Shown piece by piece: positions 1 to 9,082 of a stretch of DNA of 64,000 nt (position 1 is its first letter; each line of letters opens with the position of its first letter). The stretch spans positions 1 to 64,000 of the forward strand of contig NZ_JAEQAZ010000010.1 in the NCBI RefSeq assembly GCF_016654115.1, written 5' to 3'. Source of the stretch: Streptomyces sp. MBT53 (GTDB taxonomy: Bacteria > Actinomycetota > Actinomycetes > Streptomycetales > Streptomycetaceae). Position numbers and translations under genes: made by a program. The notes beneath the pieces were generated by a model, which was not told where the DNA came from, ran no database searches, and worked only from the letters and a program-made list of their open reading frames with translations.

Positions 1-18
1 AGAAAGGTAGGACCCCCC

Positions 19-1359
19 ATGCAGACCACCGGCAGACCTTCACCCGCCGCCCTACGTTCCCGCACCGCTCTCGGTCTGGTCGTCGTCCTGATCGTCGCCT
101 GTTTCGCCGCCCTGACCCCCTCGCCCGCCCGCGCCGCCGACCAACTCCTGTCCCAGGGACGGCCCGCCGTCGCGTCCTCGACCGAGAGCGCGTCCTTCCC
201 CGCGAGCGCCGCCGTCGACGGGAACACCGGGACCCGCTGGTCCTCCGCCTTCGCCGATCCGCAGTGGATACAGGTGGACCTCGGCACCGTCCAGCAGCTC
301 ACCCGCGTCTCGCTGAACTGGGAGACCGCCTACGCCACCGGCTACCAGATCCAGACCTCGACCGACGCCACCACCTGGACCACCGTCTACTCCACCACCA
401 CCTCGACCGGCGGCACCCAGAACATCACCCTCACCGGCAGCGGACGCTACGTCCGCGTCTACGGCACCGCCCGGGCCACCCAATGGGGCTACTCCCTCTG
501 GGAGTTCCAGGTCTACGGCCCCGGAAGCACCACCCCGCCCGACGACTTCTGGGGCAGCACCAGCGACATCCCCGCGGCCAACAACGCCGTGGAGGTGAAG
601 ATCCTCAACCGCACCAACGGCAAGTACCCCGACAGCCAGGTGTACTGGAGCTTCAACGGGCAGACGCACTCCATCGCCGAACAGCCCTACCTCGACATGC
701 CCGCCAACTCCGCGGGCCGCATGTACTTCTACCTCGGCTCACCCACCAGCTCGTACTACGACTTCATCGAGTTCACGGTCGGCAGCAACGTCTTCAACGG
801 CAACACCACCCGCGTCGACGCCTTCGGCCTCAAACTCGCCATGCGCCTGCACAGCAAGGACGGTTACGACACCGAGGTCGGCGAGAACCGGGCCACCTTC
901 GCCGAGGACCGCGCGACCACCTTCCAACGCTTCACCGACGCGGTGCCGACCCAGTTCAAGGTGCTGGCCCAGACCCAGGCGCCGTACCGGATCATCGCGC
1001 CCGGCAGCGACCCGAGCTTCCGCACGGGCGGCGCCAACGCCAGCTACTTCACGTCGTACGCCCAGTCGGTCGGCGTGAACGCGGCCACCTCCGACATCTT
1101 CGGCTGCGCGGCCTCACTGGCGGCCGACCCCAACATGTGCGCCGCCCTCAACCGCCATGTGGCGACCCTGCCGGCGTCGCAGCAGTCCGACCCGGCGCAG
1201 TTCTACAAGGCGGCACCCGCCAACTACTACGCCAAGTTCTGGCACGACAACGCCATCAACCAGCTTGCCTACGGCTTCCCTTACGACGACGTCGCGGGCC
1301 AGTCCTCCTTCATCTCGCACGCCAGTCCGCAGTGGCTGCTGGTCGCCGTCGGCTGGTAG
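19..1359 (+). CDS. Secreted beta-1,3-glucanase, GH64, with N-terminal discoidin (CBM32-like) domain
   Basis: Encodes 446 residues. A signal peptide (about 1-39, ending PARA|ADQ) is followed by an F5/8 type C discoidin domain (about 40-165) and a GH64 thaumatin-like catalytic domain (about 175-446). The GH64 catalytic pair can be recognised: Glu251 (YDFIEF) and Asp267 (NTTRVDAFG) are 16 residues apart, the spacing of Glu154/Asp170 in the characterised GH64 laminaripentaose-producing enzyme. The expected role is extracellular cleavage of beta-1,3-glucan, a major fungal wall polymer. The discoidin domain probably binds glycan. AAAGG lies just before the ATG. The gene is convergent with an alpha-1,3-glucanase across a shared hairpin. 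The family call is firm; the catalytic domain is somewhat shorter than in the longest GH64 members. Confidence 0.88.
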   Translation: MQTTGRPSPAALRSRTALGLVVVLIVACFAALTPSPARAADQLLSQGRPAVASSTESASFPASAAVDGNTGTRWSSAFADPQWIQVDLGTVQQLTRVSLNWETAYATGYQIQTSTDATTWTTVYSTTTSTGGTQNITLTGSGRYVRVYGTARATQWGYSLWEFQVYGPGSTTPPDDFWGSTSDIPAANNAVEVKILNRTNGKYPDSQVYWSFNGQTHSIAEQPYLDMPANSAGRMYFYLGSPTSSYYDFIEFTVGSNVFNGNTTRVDAFGLKLAMRLHSKDGYDTEVGENRATFAEDRATTFQRFTDAVPTQFKVLAQTQAPYRIIAPGSDPSFRTGGANASYFTSYAQSVGVNAATSDIFGCAASLAADPNMCAALNRHVATLPASQQSDPAQFYKAAPANYYAKFWHDNAINQLAYGFPYDDVAGQSSFISHASPQWLLVAVGW

Positions 1360-1378
1360 GCACGTCAACAGCGTGAAA

Positions 1379-1410
1379 CGGGGCCGCCCTTGTCAGGAAG
1401 GGCGGCCCCG
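1379..1410. terminator. Bidirectional hairpin terminator between the two glucanase genes
   Basis: A perfect 12-bp inverted repeat (CGGGGCCGCCCT and its complement) surrounds an 8-nt loop in the 73-bp gap between two convergent genes. It has no long U tract, as is usual in Streptomyces. Confidence 0.8.
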
Positions 1411-1432
1411 CGTCATGGGGTGATGTCCTGAG

Positions 1433-4400
1433 CTACTGGACGTTGATCGTGAAGGTGGACGTGGTGTTGCGGATGTCCTGGGCGTTGCCGCTCATCCGCA
1501 GGTTGACGAAGGTGGCCGAACCGACGGCCGGTCCCTGACCGGGTTCGGGGAGTTCGTTGGCCCAGATGCCCCACCCGGACTTGGCGTCGAACGCGTCTCC
1601 GCTCTTCTTGGAGTTGGTGATGGAGATGTCGGTGAAGATGGTGTCCTTCACCGGGAACTGCGGTTGTCCGCCTACGTAGTTGGTCTGGAACATGACCCCT
1701 CCGTAGGTGGAGTTGTCGATGTCGACGTCGTTGACCCGGATGCCCTGGAAGACCTTCGAGGCCGAGAACGCCCAGATGGCGGGGAAGACCTGGGAGCCCC
1801 AGAAGTGGCCGCCCGTTCTGTCCAGGGAGACGTTCTCGATCGTCGTCGGATCGGTCCCGAAGCCGTTCATCGGGTAGCCGAAGTCCAGCGAGGAGATCGT
1901 GATGCCGGAGTAGACCAGGGTGTCGGCGACCCGGATGTTGCGGAAGGTGTTGTTGTAGCCGCCGTAGACGGCGATACCGGCCGCACGCCAGGTGAGGGTC
2001 GACGTCAGGTTCTCGTAGAGGTTGTTCTTCTCGTCGGCGCCGCCCGCGTCGATCGCCGAGAAGAGGGCGAAGCTGTCGTCGCCCGTGGCGCGGGCGTCGT
2101 TGTTGACGACGTGGTTGTCCGTGGAGCCGTTCGTCATGTTGATGCCGTCGGCGAAGGTGTCCCGGATGCGGGAGTTCGAGATGGTCATGTTGTCGGTGTT
2201 GGCGCCCCAGTAGAGGCACACCATGTGTTCGGCCCAGATGTTGTCGATGGTGATGTTGGAGACGTTGGAGAAGTCGAACACCTTGCCGGGGCCGTCGATT
2301 CGGGACGTGTAGTTGCCGAAGTAGGCGAAGCCGGAGAACGTCGAGCCGTTGGCCGTGGACTCGGCGCGGAAGCCGATGTCGGTGTTCTCCTGCGAGGAGG
2401 GGGCGCGGAAGCGGGTGAACCACGGGCCCGCTCCGACGACCTTGACCGCCTTGCCGTAGACCTGGAGCTTGCTGGAGGTCTCGTAGTCGCCGGCGGGCAG
2501 ATAGACGCCGACGAGCTTGCCCGTGGTGTCCATGCGGACCTTGTCGAGCGCGTTCTGCACGTCCTGCTGGGAGAAGCCGGCCGGGACCGTGTAGGCGGCC
2601 GGGTCCGGGTTCGGGATCGCCGTCGCCTGTTCGAGGTTGATGAAGTCGATCGCGTAGGTGGAGGAGTTGGCCGCGTCCTTCTGGAGACGGATCTTCGAGC
2701 CTGCCGGGACGGTCTTGCCGAGCAGCAGGTTCGCCTCGTCGTAGATGTGGCGTTGCGTTCCGGCGCTCGGCGAGTTGCCGGGCGCGGTCTCGTTGCCGTA
2801 CAGCCAGGCGTACTTGGAGGTGAGGTCGATCGCCTTCAGGAACTGGCCGTCCACATAGACGTCGAGGGTGGAGTCGGTGCCGTCCGGGATCGAGAAGCGG
2901 GTGACCAGCGTGTTGGTCGCCGCGCGGGTGGTCCACTCGACGTACTGGCCCGTCGAGTTGAGGGTCACCGCCTTGCGGCCGCTCGCCTCGCCCGCGACGT
3001 CACCGATGGTCCGGTTGGGGCCGACGACCGTGGCGCCACCGCCGACCGTGCCGTCCTCGGCCTCGTACATGTCGTACGGCATGTCGGCGCCGCGGCCGAC
3101 GAACAGGGGTTGTGTGGTGGTGTTGTTGGTCCGCTTGACCGGCACCTCGTTGGCGTCGTCGGCGATGACCGTCTTGACGGTGTACTTACCGTTGACGGCC
3201 GTCCACGAGCCGAGGCTGATCGGTGCGGTGGTCTGGCCGGAGGCGATGGTGCCGTTGTAGGAGCCGGTGAGTGTCTTGACGGTGGCGCCGTTCGCGTCCT
3301 GGACCGTCAGCGTGACGCCGTGCGTGCCGGAGGCCGAGTCCGTCGTGCCCTGGTTCTTGATCGCCACGCTGAACGCGACGTTGTCGCCCGCCGAGGGGCT
3401 GGACGGGGTCCAGGCCACCGGTGCGGCGACCAGGTCGGAGCTGGAGACCGGCTTGACGACGAGGGCGTCGGAGCGGGTGAAGGCGTTGTTGCCCTCGTTC
3501 TGCTCGATGACCTTGTTCGACGGGTCCACCTCGGCGCCGACCGGGTAACTGCCCGCGTCCTGGGCGCCGATGCTCGCGGTGACCGTCGTGGCCGCGCCGG
3601 CCGCCAGGACCGGGACATCGGCCGTGGCGACCTTCGTGCCGCCCAGCGTGAAGTTCAGGTCGGTCGCCTTCGACGCCTTGCTGCCGCTGTTGGTGACGGT
3701 CGCGGAGAGCGTGATCGCGTCCGACTCGACAGGCGCCGCAGGCGAGTTGGTGATGCCGGTGACCTTCAGGTCCGGGTTGGCGGCCGGGGTGCCGATCACC
3801 TGGAACTCGGCGACCTGCCCGCCCGGGGCGCCCGTGTTGGAGGCGAACTTGAGCTGGATGTCGGCCGCCGCGCCGGAGACCGGGATGGTCACCGTGTTGC
3901 CGGTGGCCGGGTTGAACGTGTAGTCCTTCGCCGCGACGAGACTCGTGAACGCGGTCGCGTCCTGGTCACGGCTGAGCACCTGGATGTTCTGCGTACGCGT
4001 CGACCACGCGGCGTCCGGGTTGAGCTTGACGACGACCTGACTCAGATCGGCGTTGGCACCCAGCTTGGTGGTGAGGGTGGCCGGATAGGCGCCGCCCCCG
4101 CTCTCCCAATAGGTCGCGATCTGACCGTCGTTGGCGTTCGCGGCCACGTAGGTGAAGACGTACGAGGAGGCCTCGATCGGCTTGCCCTGTGCGAGGTCGG
4201 AACCCGCCCCGTTGCCCGCCCGGGTGACGCTGTTGCTCGCCACCGACACGTTCCCGGCCGCGTCCTTGGCCTTCACGTAGTAGGTGACCGTGGCTGTCGC
4301 GGAGGGGGTGTCGGTGTACGAAGTCACGTCACCCGCAACGGACTTGAGCAGCTGGTCGTTGGCGTACACGTCATAGCCGGTCACCTGGACGTTGTCGCTC

Positions 4401-5704
4401 GACGCCTGCCAGGTGAGCTTCACGTCGCTGCCCGACTGCGTGTAGGCGAGGTTGCCCGGCGCGGTCGGGGCCTGGGTGTCGCCGCCCGTCCCCTTGCGGG
4501 TCACGCTGTTGCTGTTCGCGGAGACGTTGCCCGCCGCGTCCTTGGCCCGGACGAAGTACGTGACGTCGCTCGCGGCGGGCTGGGTGTCGGTGTAGGTCAG
4601 GACGTTCCCGGCGACGCTCGCCCTCAACTGCCCGTTGGCGTAGACGTCGTAGCCCGTCACGGCGGTGTCGTCGGTCGCCGCGCTCCACGTCAACTTGATC
4701 TGCCCGGTGGCGGGTTCGGCGTAGGCCAGGTTCGTCGGGGCGGTGGGCGCCTGGGTGTCGCCGGTGACGGGTCCGTAGACCTCCAGCTCGGACGCCTGCC
4801 CGGCGGGCCAGCCCGTGTTGGCGGTGAACAGCGCACGCACGTACCGGGTGGTGGTCGCGTCGAAACTGATCGTCGTCGACTGGTCGTTGGAACTGTCGAA
4901 GGTGTACGCCTTCGAGGCCGTCAGGTCGGTGAAGTTCGAGTTGTCGGTCGAGCCCTGGATCTTGAAGGTCTGGCTCCGGCTCGGCCAGCCGCTGGGCAGC
5001 CGCAGCGTCACCTGGTTGATCTTCACCGACGAGCCCAGGTCGACCTGGAGCCACTGCGGGAAGGCGTTGTTCGTGCTCTCCCAGTAGGTGTCGCGGTTGC
5101 CGTCACCGGCGTTGGCCGCGCCGTAGACGTCCGCGTGCCCGCTCTCGCTGAAGGGCTTGCCCTGGGCGAGGTTGGGGGTCGAGGCGGCGGTCGTGAGGAC
5201 CTGCATCTCGCCCAACTGGGCAGTGCCTGCGACCGAGTTGGCGCTGAAGTCGGCGCGCACGTACCGGGCGAGCGTCGCGGGGATGGAGACCTTCACCGTG
5301 TTGTCATTGGCGGGGCCGAAGACGTACTGCGCCGACGACTTGAGGGTGGCGAAGCTCTTGCCGTCGTCGCTGCCCTGGAGCGCGAACGTCTGCTTGCGGG
5401 ACTGCCAGCCCTCCGGCAGCCGCAGCACGACCTGGCGGACGCGCTTGCTCTTCCCGAGGTCGGTCTGCACCCACTGGGCCGACTTCTTCCCGGCCTGCCA
5501 GTAGGTGTCGAGGTCGCCGTCGGTGATGTTCGCGGCGGTGTGCTTTCCGCGCGTGCTGCCCGCCGAAGTCCGGGCGTCCGCTGCGGCGTTGGGGCCACCG
5601 GCCGCGTGCGCGGCGACGGCGGGCAGGCCCAGGACCATGACGGTGGCGGCGAGGGCGGCGGTCGCTGCGCGCCGCCCGGAGCATCTCTGCTTGTGTCGAG
5701 TCAT
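1433..5704 (-). CDS. Secreted multidomain alpha-1,3-glucanase (mutanase/mycodextranase type), GH87
   Basis: Encodes 1423 residues from ATG 5704. Order: signal peptide (about 1-34, ending AHAA), two discoidin domains (about 40-310), two fibronectin III domains starting near 315 and 407, a third discoidin (about 500-640), two CARDB-like Ig modules (about 641-870), a CBM6/35-like module beginning YEAEDG (about 879) and a C-terminal right-handed beta-helix. In the helix, Asp1186 (ADGIN) is followed 23 and 24 residues later by Asp1209-Asp1210 (GDDSF). This is the spacing of the catalytic D1067/D1090/D1091 of Bacillus circulans Agl-KA. The discoidin/FN3/CBM/catalytic build is also that of GH87 mutanases. 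The expected substrate is fungal or dental alpha-1,3-glucan. An in-frame stretch continues upstream of 5704 but lacks a signal peptide and overlaps the divergent gene. Confidence 0.87.
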   Translation of the reverse strand: MTRHKQRCSGRRAATAALAATVMVLGLPAVAAHAAGGPNAAADARTSAGSTRGKHTAANITDGDLDTYWQAGKKSAQWVQTDLGKSKRVRQVVLRLPEGWQSRKQTFALQGSDDGKSFATLKSSAQYVFGPANDNTVKVSIPATLARYVRADFSANSVAGTAQLGEMQVLTTAASTPNLAQGKPFSESGHADVYGAANAGDGNRDTYWESTNNAFPQWLQVDLGSSVKINQVTLRLPSGWPSRSQTFKIQGSTDNSNFTDLTASKAYTFDSSNDQSTTISFDATTTRYVRALFTANTGWPAGQASELEVYGPVTGDTQAPTAPTNLAYAEPATGQIKLTWSAATDDTAVTGYDVYANGQLRASVAGNVLTYTDTQPAASDVTYFVRAKDAAGNVSANSNSVTRKGTGGDTQAPTAPGNLAYTQSGSDVKLTWQASSDNVQVTGYDVYANDQLLKSVAGDVTSYTDTPSATATVTYYVKAKDAAGNVSVASNSVTRAGNGAGSDLAQGKPIEASSYVFTYVAANANDGQIATYWESGGGAYPATLTTKLGANADLSQVVVKLNPDAAWSTRTQNIQVLSRDQDATAFTSLVAAKDYTFNPATGNTVTIPVSGAAADIQLKFASNTGAPGGQVAEFQVIGTPAANPDLKVTGITNSPAAPVESDAITLSATVTNSGSKASKATDLNFTLGGTKVATADVPVLAAGAATTVTASIGAQDAGSYPVGAEVDPSNKVIEQNEGNNAFTRSDALVVKPVSSSDLVAAPVAWTPSSPSAGDNVAFSVAIKNQGTTDSASGTHGVTLTVQDANGATVKTLTGSYNGTIASGQTTAPISLGSWTAVNGKYTVKTVIADDANEVPVKRTNNTTTQPLFVGRGADMPYDMYEAEDGTVGGGATVVGPNRTIGDVAGEASGRKAVTLNSTGQYVEWTTRAATNTLVTRFSIPDGTDSTLDVYVDGQFLKAIDLTSKYAWLYGNETAPGNSPSAGTQRHIYDEANLLLGKTVPAGSKIRLQKDAANSSTYAIDFINLEQATAIPNPDPAAYTVPAGFSQQDVQNALDKVRMDTTGKLVGVYLPAGDYETSSKLQVYGKAVKVVGAGPWFTRFRAPSSQENTDIGFRAESTANGSTFSGFAYFGNYTSRIDGPGKVFDFSNVSNITIDNIWAEHMVCLYWGANTDNMTISNSRIRDTFADGINMTNGSTDNHVVNNDARATGDDSFALFSAIDAGGADEKNNLYENLTSTLTWRAAGIAVYGGYNNTFRNIRVADTLVYSGITISSLDFGYPMNGFGTDPTTIENVSLDRTGGHFWGSQVFPAIWAFSASKVFQGIRVNDVDIDNSTYGGVMFQTNYVGGQPQFPVKDTIFTDISITNSKKSGDAFDAKSGWGIWANELPEPGQGPAVGSATFVNLRMSGNAQDIRNTTSTFTINVQ

Positions 5705-6005
5705 GCGGGGGTCGCTTCCTGCGGAGGCTCGCGCGCCGGTGGGGCGGCGAGGGCGGCTCATTCCTGACGGAGTGGTGCAGAAAGGTGCGGGACGATCGGT
5801 GCGGTGCTCTGCTGCTCGCTGCTGTGCGCGAGGACCGTGGGGCAGGATTTTGCGTTGTTTCATCGAAATATTGCAGAGTCGAGTGAGTCGGTCTACAGGT
5901 CGAACACCGGAATCTTGCGTTGTTCTGTTCTGTGTCCGTCGTACGCGTCCCGTACGGCCCCACGCCCTCCGCCGGGTGATCCGCTTCTCTGGGAGGATCG
6001 CCACC
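5705..6005. promoter_or_regulatory. Divergent promoter region of the GH87 and osmC genes with repeated TTGCGTTGTT motifs
   Basis: A 301-bp gap without a gene. It holds the palindrome TTTC-ATC-GAAA (5858-5868) and two direct copies of TTGCGTTGTT (5850-5861 and 5915-5925). Read toward the GH87 gene these are GAAACAACGCAA and GAACAACGCAA. A third close copy lies at 9049-9060 in front of the cutinase gene. The motifs could be an operator or part of an ECF-type promoter; the sequence alone does not decide. Confidence 0.45.
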
Positions 6006-6440
6006 ATGAGCGACAACCCACAGCGCCTCGTCACCGTCGACCGCACCGGCCCCGGCCGGTTCATCGCCACCAACGCCCGTGGCGGCACCGTCGAGTTCGG
6101 CACCGCGAACGGCGGCGGCACCGAGTTCACCCCCGTCGAACTGCTGCTCGCCGCGATCGGGGGCTGCACCGCGGCCGACGTCGACGTGGCCACCACCCGG
6201 CACGCGGAGCCCGACGGCTTCACCGTCACGGTGACCGGCAACAAGGTCAGCGACGACCTCGGCAACCGGATGACCGACCTCGCGGTCACCTTCTCCGTGA
6301 CCTTCCCGGAGGGCGAGGCCGGGGACCGGGCCCGCGCCATCCTGCCCCGGGCGGTCACCGTCTCCCACGACCGGCTGTGCACGGTCAGCCGCACGGTGGA
6401 GACCGGCACGCCCGTCACCGCGACGATCAAGGACGTCTGA
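6006..6440 (+). CDS. OsmC/Ohr-family protein
   Basis: Encodes 144 residues; GGGAGG lies 10 nt before the ATG. The OsmC fold is recognisable from PVELLLAAIGGCTAADV and VSHDRLCTVSRT. Both family cysteines are present (Cys54 and Cys125), as used for thiol-dependent reduction of organic hydroperoxides. The length is normal for the family. The protein is cytoplasmic, with no signal or membrane segment. It is transcribed away from the GH87 gene. Assignment to the Ohr, OsmC or YhfA branch is not possible by eye. Confidence 0.85.
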   Translation: MSDNPQRLVTVDRTGPGRFIATNARGGTVEFGTANGGGTEFTPVELLLAAIGGCTAADVDVATTRHAEPDGFTVTVTGNKVSDDLGNRMTDLAVTFSVTFPEGEAGDRARAILPRAVTVSHDRLCTVSRTVETGTPVTATIKDV

Positions 6441-6553
6441 CGGACACGGAAGGCCCCCTGTTCTCTGCGGGCCGGTGACAAGCGCTTCGCCGTGCGCTGC
6501 GTTCTTGTGAGCACTGCCTGATCCCCGGGGCACGAGCGCCCTACGGTCCGGCC

Positions 6554-8287
6554 ATGAACACGAGTCGCAGCACAGGACGGACAAGGGCGAGGACATGGCG
6601 CGGTGCCGCGCTCGCGGTACTGGTGACCGCGGGCACGCTCACCGCCGCCGCCCCGCAGGCACAGGGCGAGAGCGCGCGCACCGAGACCACGGTCGCGTCG
6701 ACGCATCCCGCCGACGGCGTGATCGAGTCGGTGGTGCGGGTGAAAGTGCCGTTACCGCAGTCGTTCGGCGCCCGCCCGGCGGCGTGCGACTGGCTGTCGT
6801 ATCTGCGCTACCGCTCCGCCGACGGGCCGCGCGCCTCGGCCGACGCCGACCGGATCCTCGTGGCCCAGCCCGGCATCCTGGAAGGAGCCGGAGCCTTCGA
6901 CAGCGTCGCCCGCGACACGGTCGCCCAAGCCGCCGCCCAGGGACGGCACTTCGAGTTCTGGGCCCTGGACCGGCGCTCCAACTGCCTTGAGGATCCCACC
7001 GGTATCGCCTCCGGCGACCAGCACACGGCCGTCGACTACTACTACCGCGGCAGGGCCGTCGGCGGCCGGACCTTCGCCGGGTTCGTCGGCAACGACCGGC
7101 TCGGCTGGATGGCGAAGCTCGGCATCGAGCAGACCGTGCGGGACGAATACGAGCTGCTCGTCGCCGAGTTGCCCGATCAGGGCACGCGCAAGAGGAAGGT
7201 GCTGTGCGGCGGGCACTCGCTCGGCGGGGTGATCACCGGGTACTTCGCGGCGGCCGACTTCGACGGGAACCCCGCCACCCTGGCCGACGCCGGACAGAAC
7301 CAGTGCGCCGGCTACTTCGCCCTCGACACCACGATCTCCACCTCGCTCGGTGACCTGAGCGGCAGCATCCCCGACGACACCAACCTGCCCGACATCGGGC
7401 TCGGTTACGCCGTCGTGCAGGCGGGGCTCGACAGCGGGGTGCTGTCGCGTTCCCTGTCGGCGCCGGTGCTGCTCAACCCCGAGACCATGACCCTGCTCGC
7501 CATCGCCGGCCTGGGAGCCGCACGCGACCCGGACGGCGAGTCGGACCTGCCCGCCAACCTCCCCTCCAACGTCAACATCGAGGCCACGAACCGGTTCCTG
7601 TTCTCCAAGGACACCGCAACCTTCCTCACCGGATCACCCGCCGTGAAGGACTTCCGGCTCACCAACGACGCCGTGCTCGGCGCGCTCATGGACGACAACT
7701 CCGAACCGCTGGCGTTCCTGCAGAGCAGCGTGGGCCTCTTCGACGGCGGACCGCTCACCGACAAGAACTTCCCCGCCGCCAACGGGAGTTCGGGGCAGTC
7801 GCAGCTGTTCGGCGTCGAGTACAAGGCGATTCCGGCGCAGCCGCACGGCCCGCTCTACACCTGGCGGAACTACGACCGGGTCGGCGCCGCCGACGACCCC
7901 GGGTACCGCTCGGCCGACGGCACCTCCTTCACCAACGCCTCAAAGGAGGTCACCGACATCCACGAGCTGGCCCGCAGCATGGGGGAGCAGCCACTGGACT
8001 TCACCGAGCAGTACTTCCCGACCAAGCTGGTCACCGACATCGAGCTGGCGACTTCCCCGCAGGTGAAGCAACTCGTCGTGCACCCGGGCGGGTTGACGGC
8101 CAACCCGACACTCACCGTGCTCGCGGGCGACGGTCTCCTCGCGGGCCGCATCCCAGCAGACCTGCATCCGGTGGTCGCCCCCGGATACCAGCACTTGGAC
8201 GTCCTGACGGCGGCGCCCGTGCAGAACAACGGCCGACCCGAGGTCGTCTCCAGCAGCCTCGCCGGATTCGCCGCGGCACCCAAGTAG
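6554..8287 (+). CDS. Large secreted alpha/beta hydrolase (lipase-like), unknown substrate
   Basis: Encodes 577 residues with an N-terminal signal peptide (about 1-38, Arg-rich start, cleavage near PQAQG|ES). The motif GGHSLGGV around Ser222 is a nucleophile elbow of the lipase/esterase GxSxG type, and a His-containing segment occurs near the C-terminus (PGYQHLDVLTAAP). These point to a serine hydrolase of the alpha/beta fold. It is much longer than typical 260-300 residue lipases; the stretch between about 300 and 480 is probably a cap or lid insertion. I cannot name a characterised family member. It is convergent with the cutinase gene, across a hairpin. Confidence 0.72.
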   Translation: MNTSRSTGRTRARTWRGAALAVLVTAGTLTAAAPQAQGESARTETTVASTHPADGVIESVVRVKVPLPQSFGARPAACDWLSYLRYRSADGPRASADADRILVAQPGILEGAGAFDSVARDTVAQAAAQGRHFEFWALDRRSNCLEDPTGIASGDQHTAVDYYYRGRAVGGRTFAGFVGNDRLGWMAKLGIEQTVRDEYELLVAELPDQGTRKRKVLCGGHSLGGVITGYFAAADFDGNPATLADAGQNQCAGYFALDTTISTSLGDLSGSIPDDTNLPDIGLGYAVVQAGLDSGVLSRSLSAPVLLNPETMTLLAIAGLGAARDPDGESDLPANLPSNVNIEATNRFLFSKDTATFLTGSPAVKDFRLTNDAVLGALMDDNSEPLAFLQSSVGLFDGGPLTDKNFPAANGSSGQSQLFGVEYKAIPAQPHGPLYTWRNYDRVGAADDPGYRSADGTSFTNASKEVTDIHELARSMGEQPLDFTEQYFPTKLVTDIELATSPQVKQLVVHPGGLTANPTLTVLAGDGLLAGRIPADLHPVVAPGYQHLDVLTAAPVQNNGRPEVVSSSLAGFAAAPK

Positions 8288-8299
8288 CCGACGGCGACA

Positions 8300-8329
8300 G
8301 GGGCCCGGGAGGATCAACTCCCGAGCCCC
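8300..8329. terminator. Hairpin between convergent hydrolase and cutinase genes
   Basis: GGGGCCCGGGAG and CTCCCGAGCCCC pair over 12 bp with one mismatch around a 6-nt loop. It lies in the 58-bp gap between two convergent genes and can serve both. Confidence 0.7.
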
Positions 8330-8345
8330 GCAGTGCTGTTGTGGC

Positions 8346-8987
8346 TCAGATCTTGCCCGCAGCGAACGTCGCCGCCGCACCGGCGTCGGATGTGTAGCCG
8401 AGGTGGGCCAGTACGTCCGTCCCGCCGTTCTGGCAGATGGGGTCACCCGTGGCGCAGAAGTCGATGGTGCGGCTCTGGTAGGTGCCGGTGACGCTCTTGC
8501 CGAGGGCGCGGATCGGGTTGCCGAACAGCAGCACCGCGGCGACTCTCGGCTCGACGGCCGCCGGGATCGTCGCCACGATCGGGCTGCCGACCACCGCGCC
8601 GTCGCTGCTGATTCCTATGGAGTTGTCGACGACATTCGCCCCCTGCGAATAGCCGACGAGAATGAAACGCTGATTCGGACAGGCCGCGACCTGCGCGTTG
8701 ACGTGGTTCACCACATCGAGATTTCCCGTCGCCGCTGACGTCAGGGAAAGGTCGGCGGGATAGTTCACCGCATAGCTGGAGAGGGTCTTTCCGGTGATTT
8801 TCTGCTGGAGCGCGGAGAACACCGGGTCGCCGACGATCAGACCGAGAGTCCCCGGCTCGAAGGTGCCGCGAGCCGCCACGACGTCGAGGTCCGCGCAGGT
8901 GGCGGCCGACGCCGTGGGCGTGGTGAGGGTGGCGAGACCGGCTCCGCCGAGCAGCGAGAGCGCGGCCAGGCACAAGCGAATACGCAT
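8346..8987 (-). CDS. Secreted cutinase-family serine esterase (CE5)
   Basis: Encodes 213 residues; AAAGGA precedes the ATG at 8987, and a longer in-frame start upstream has no ribosome site. A signal peptide (about 1-28) is followed by a compact cutinase fold. Ser114 sits in GYSQG, the Asp in the CATGDPIC loop and the His in LAHLGY, the usual order of the CE5 triad. Four cysteines (ATCADL, VAACPN, DFCATG, PICQN) match cutinase disulphides. It could cleave cutin, polyesters or long-chain esters. It stands two genes away from the Pks13-like operon; in Mycobacterium the cutinase-like Rv3802c sits in the mycolate locus, so a lipid-metabolic role is also possible. Codon use is slightly less GC-rich than in its neighbours. 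Confidence 0.85.
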   Translation of the reverse strand: MRIRLCLAALSLLGGAGLATLTTPTASAATCADLDVVAARGTFEPGTLGLIVGDPVFSALQQKITGKTLSSYAVNYPADLSLTSAATGNLDVVNHVNAQVAACPNQRFILVGYSQGANVVDNSIGISSDGAVVGSPIVATIPAAVEPRVAAVLLFGNPIRALGKSVTGTYQSRTIDFCATGDPICQNGGTDVLAHLGYTSDAGAAATFAAGKI

Positions 8988-9048
8988 GAGAATCCTTTGA
9001 GGGTGGGGCGCGTGCGACGCGCCTGTGGAAAGGACACCTCGAAGGTAT

Positions 9049-9060
9049 TCGCGTTGTTTC
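9049..9060. promoter_or_regulatory. Third copy of the GCGTTGTTTC motif, upstream of the cutinase gene
   Basis: TCGCGTTGTTTC followed by ACCG resembles the copy at 5850-5861 (TTGCGTTGTTTC, then ATCG). It lies 62-73 bp before the cutinase start, in the short gap after the regulator gene, where the promoter must be. Function unknown. Confidence 0.35.
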
Positions 9061-9082
9061 ACCGGGTGTTATGGACGGGAAT

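Noticed and set aside
1664..5767. A 1367-codon open frame on the plus strand
   Set aside because: It is the complement of the GH87 gene; high GC keeps the opposite frame open. It lacks a ribosome site, and its composition (Val/Gly/Arg/Asp-rich, no domains) is that of a shadow.
8346..9062. A 238-residue cutinase start
   Set aside because: The extension would place 25 charged residues before the signal peptide; ATG 8987 has AAAGGA upstream.
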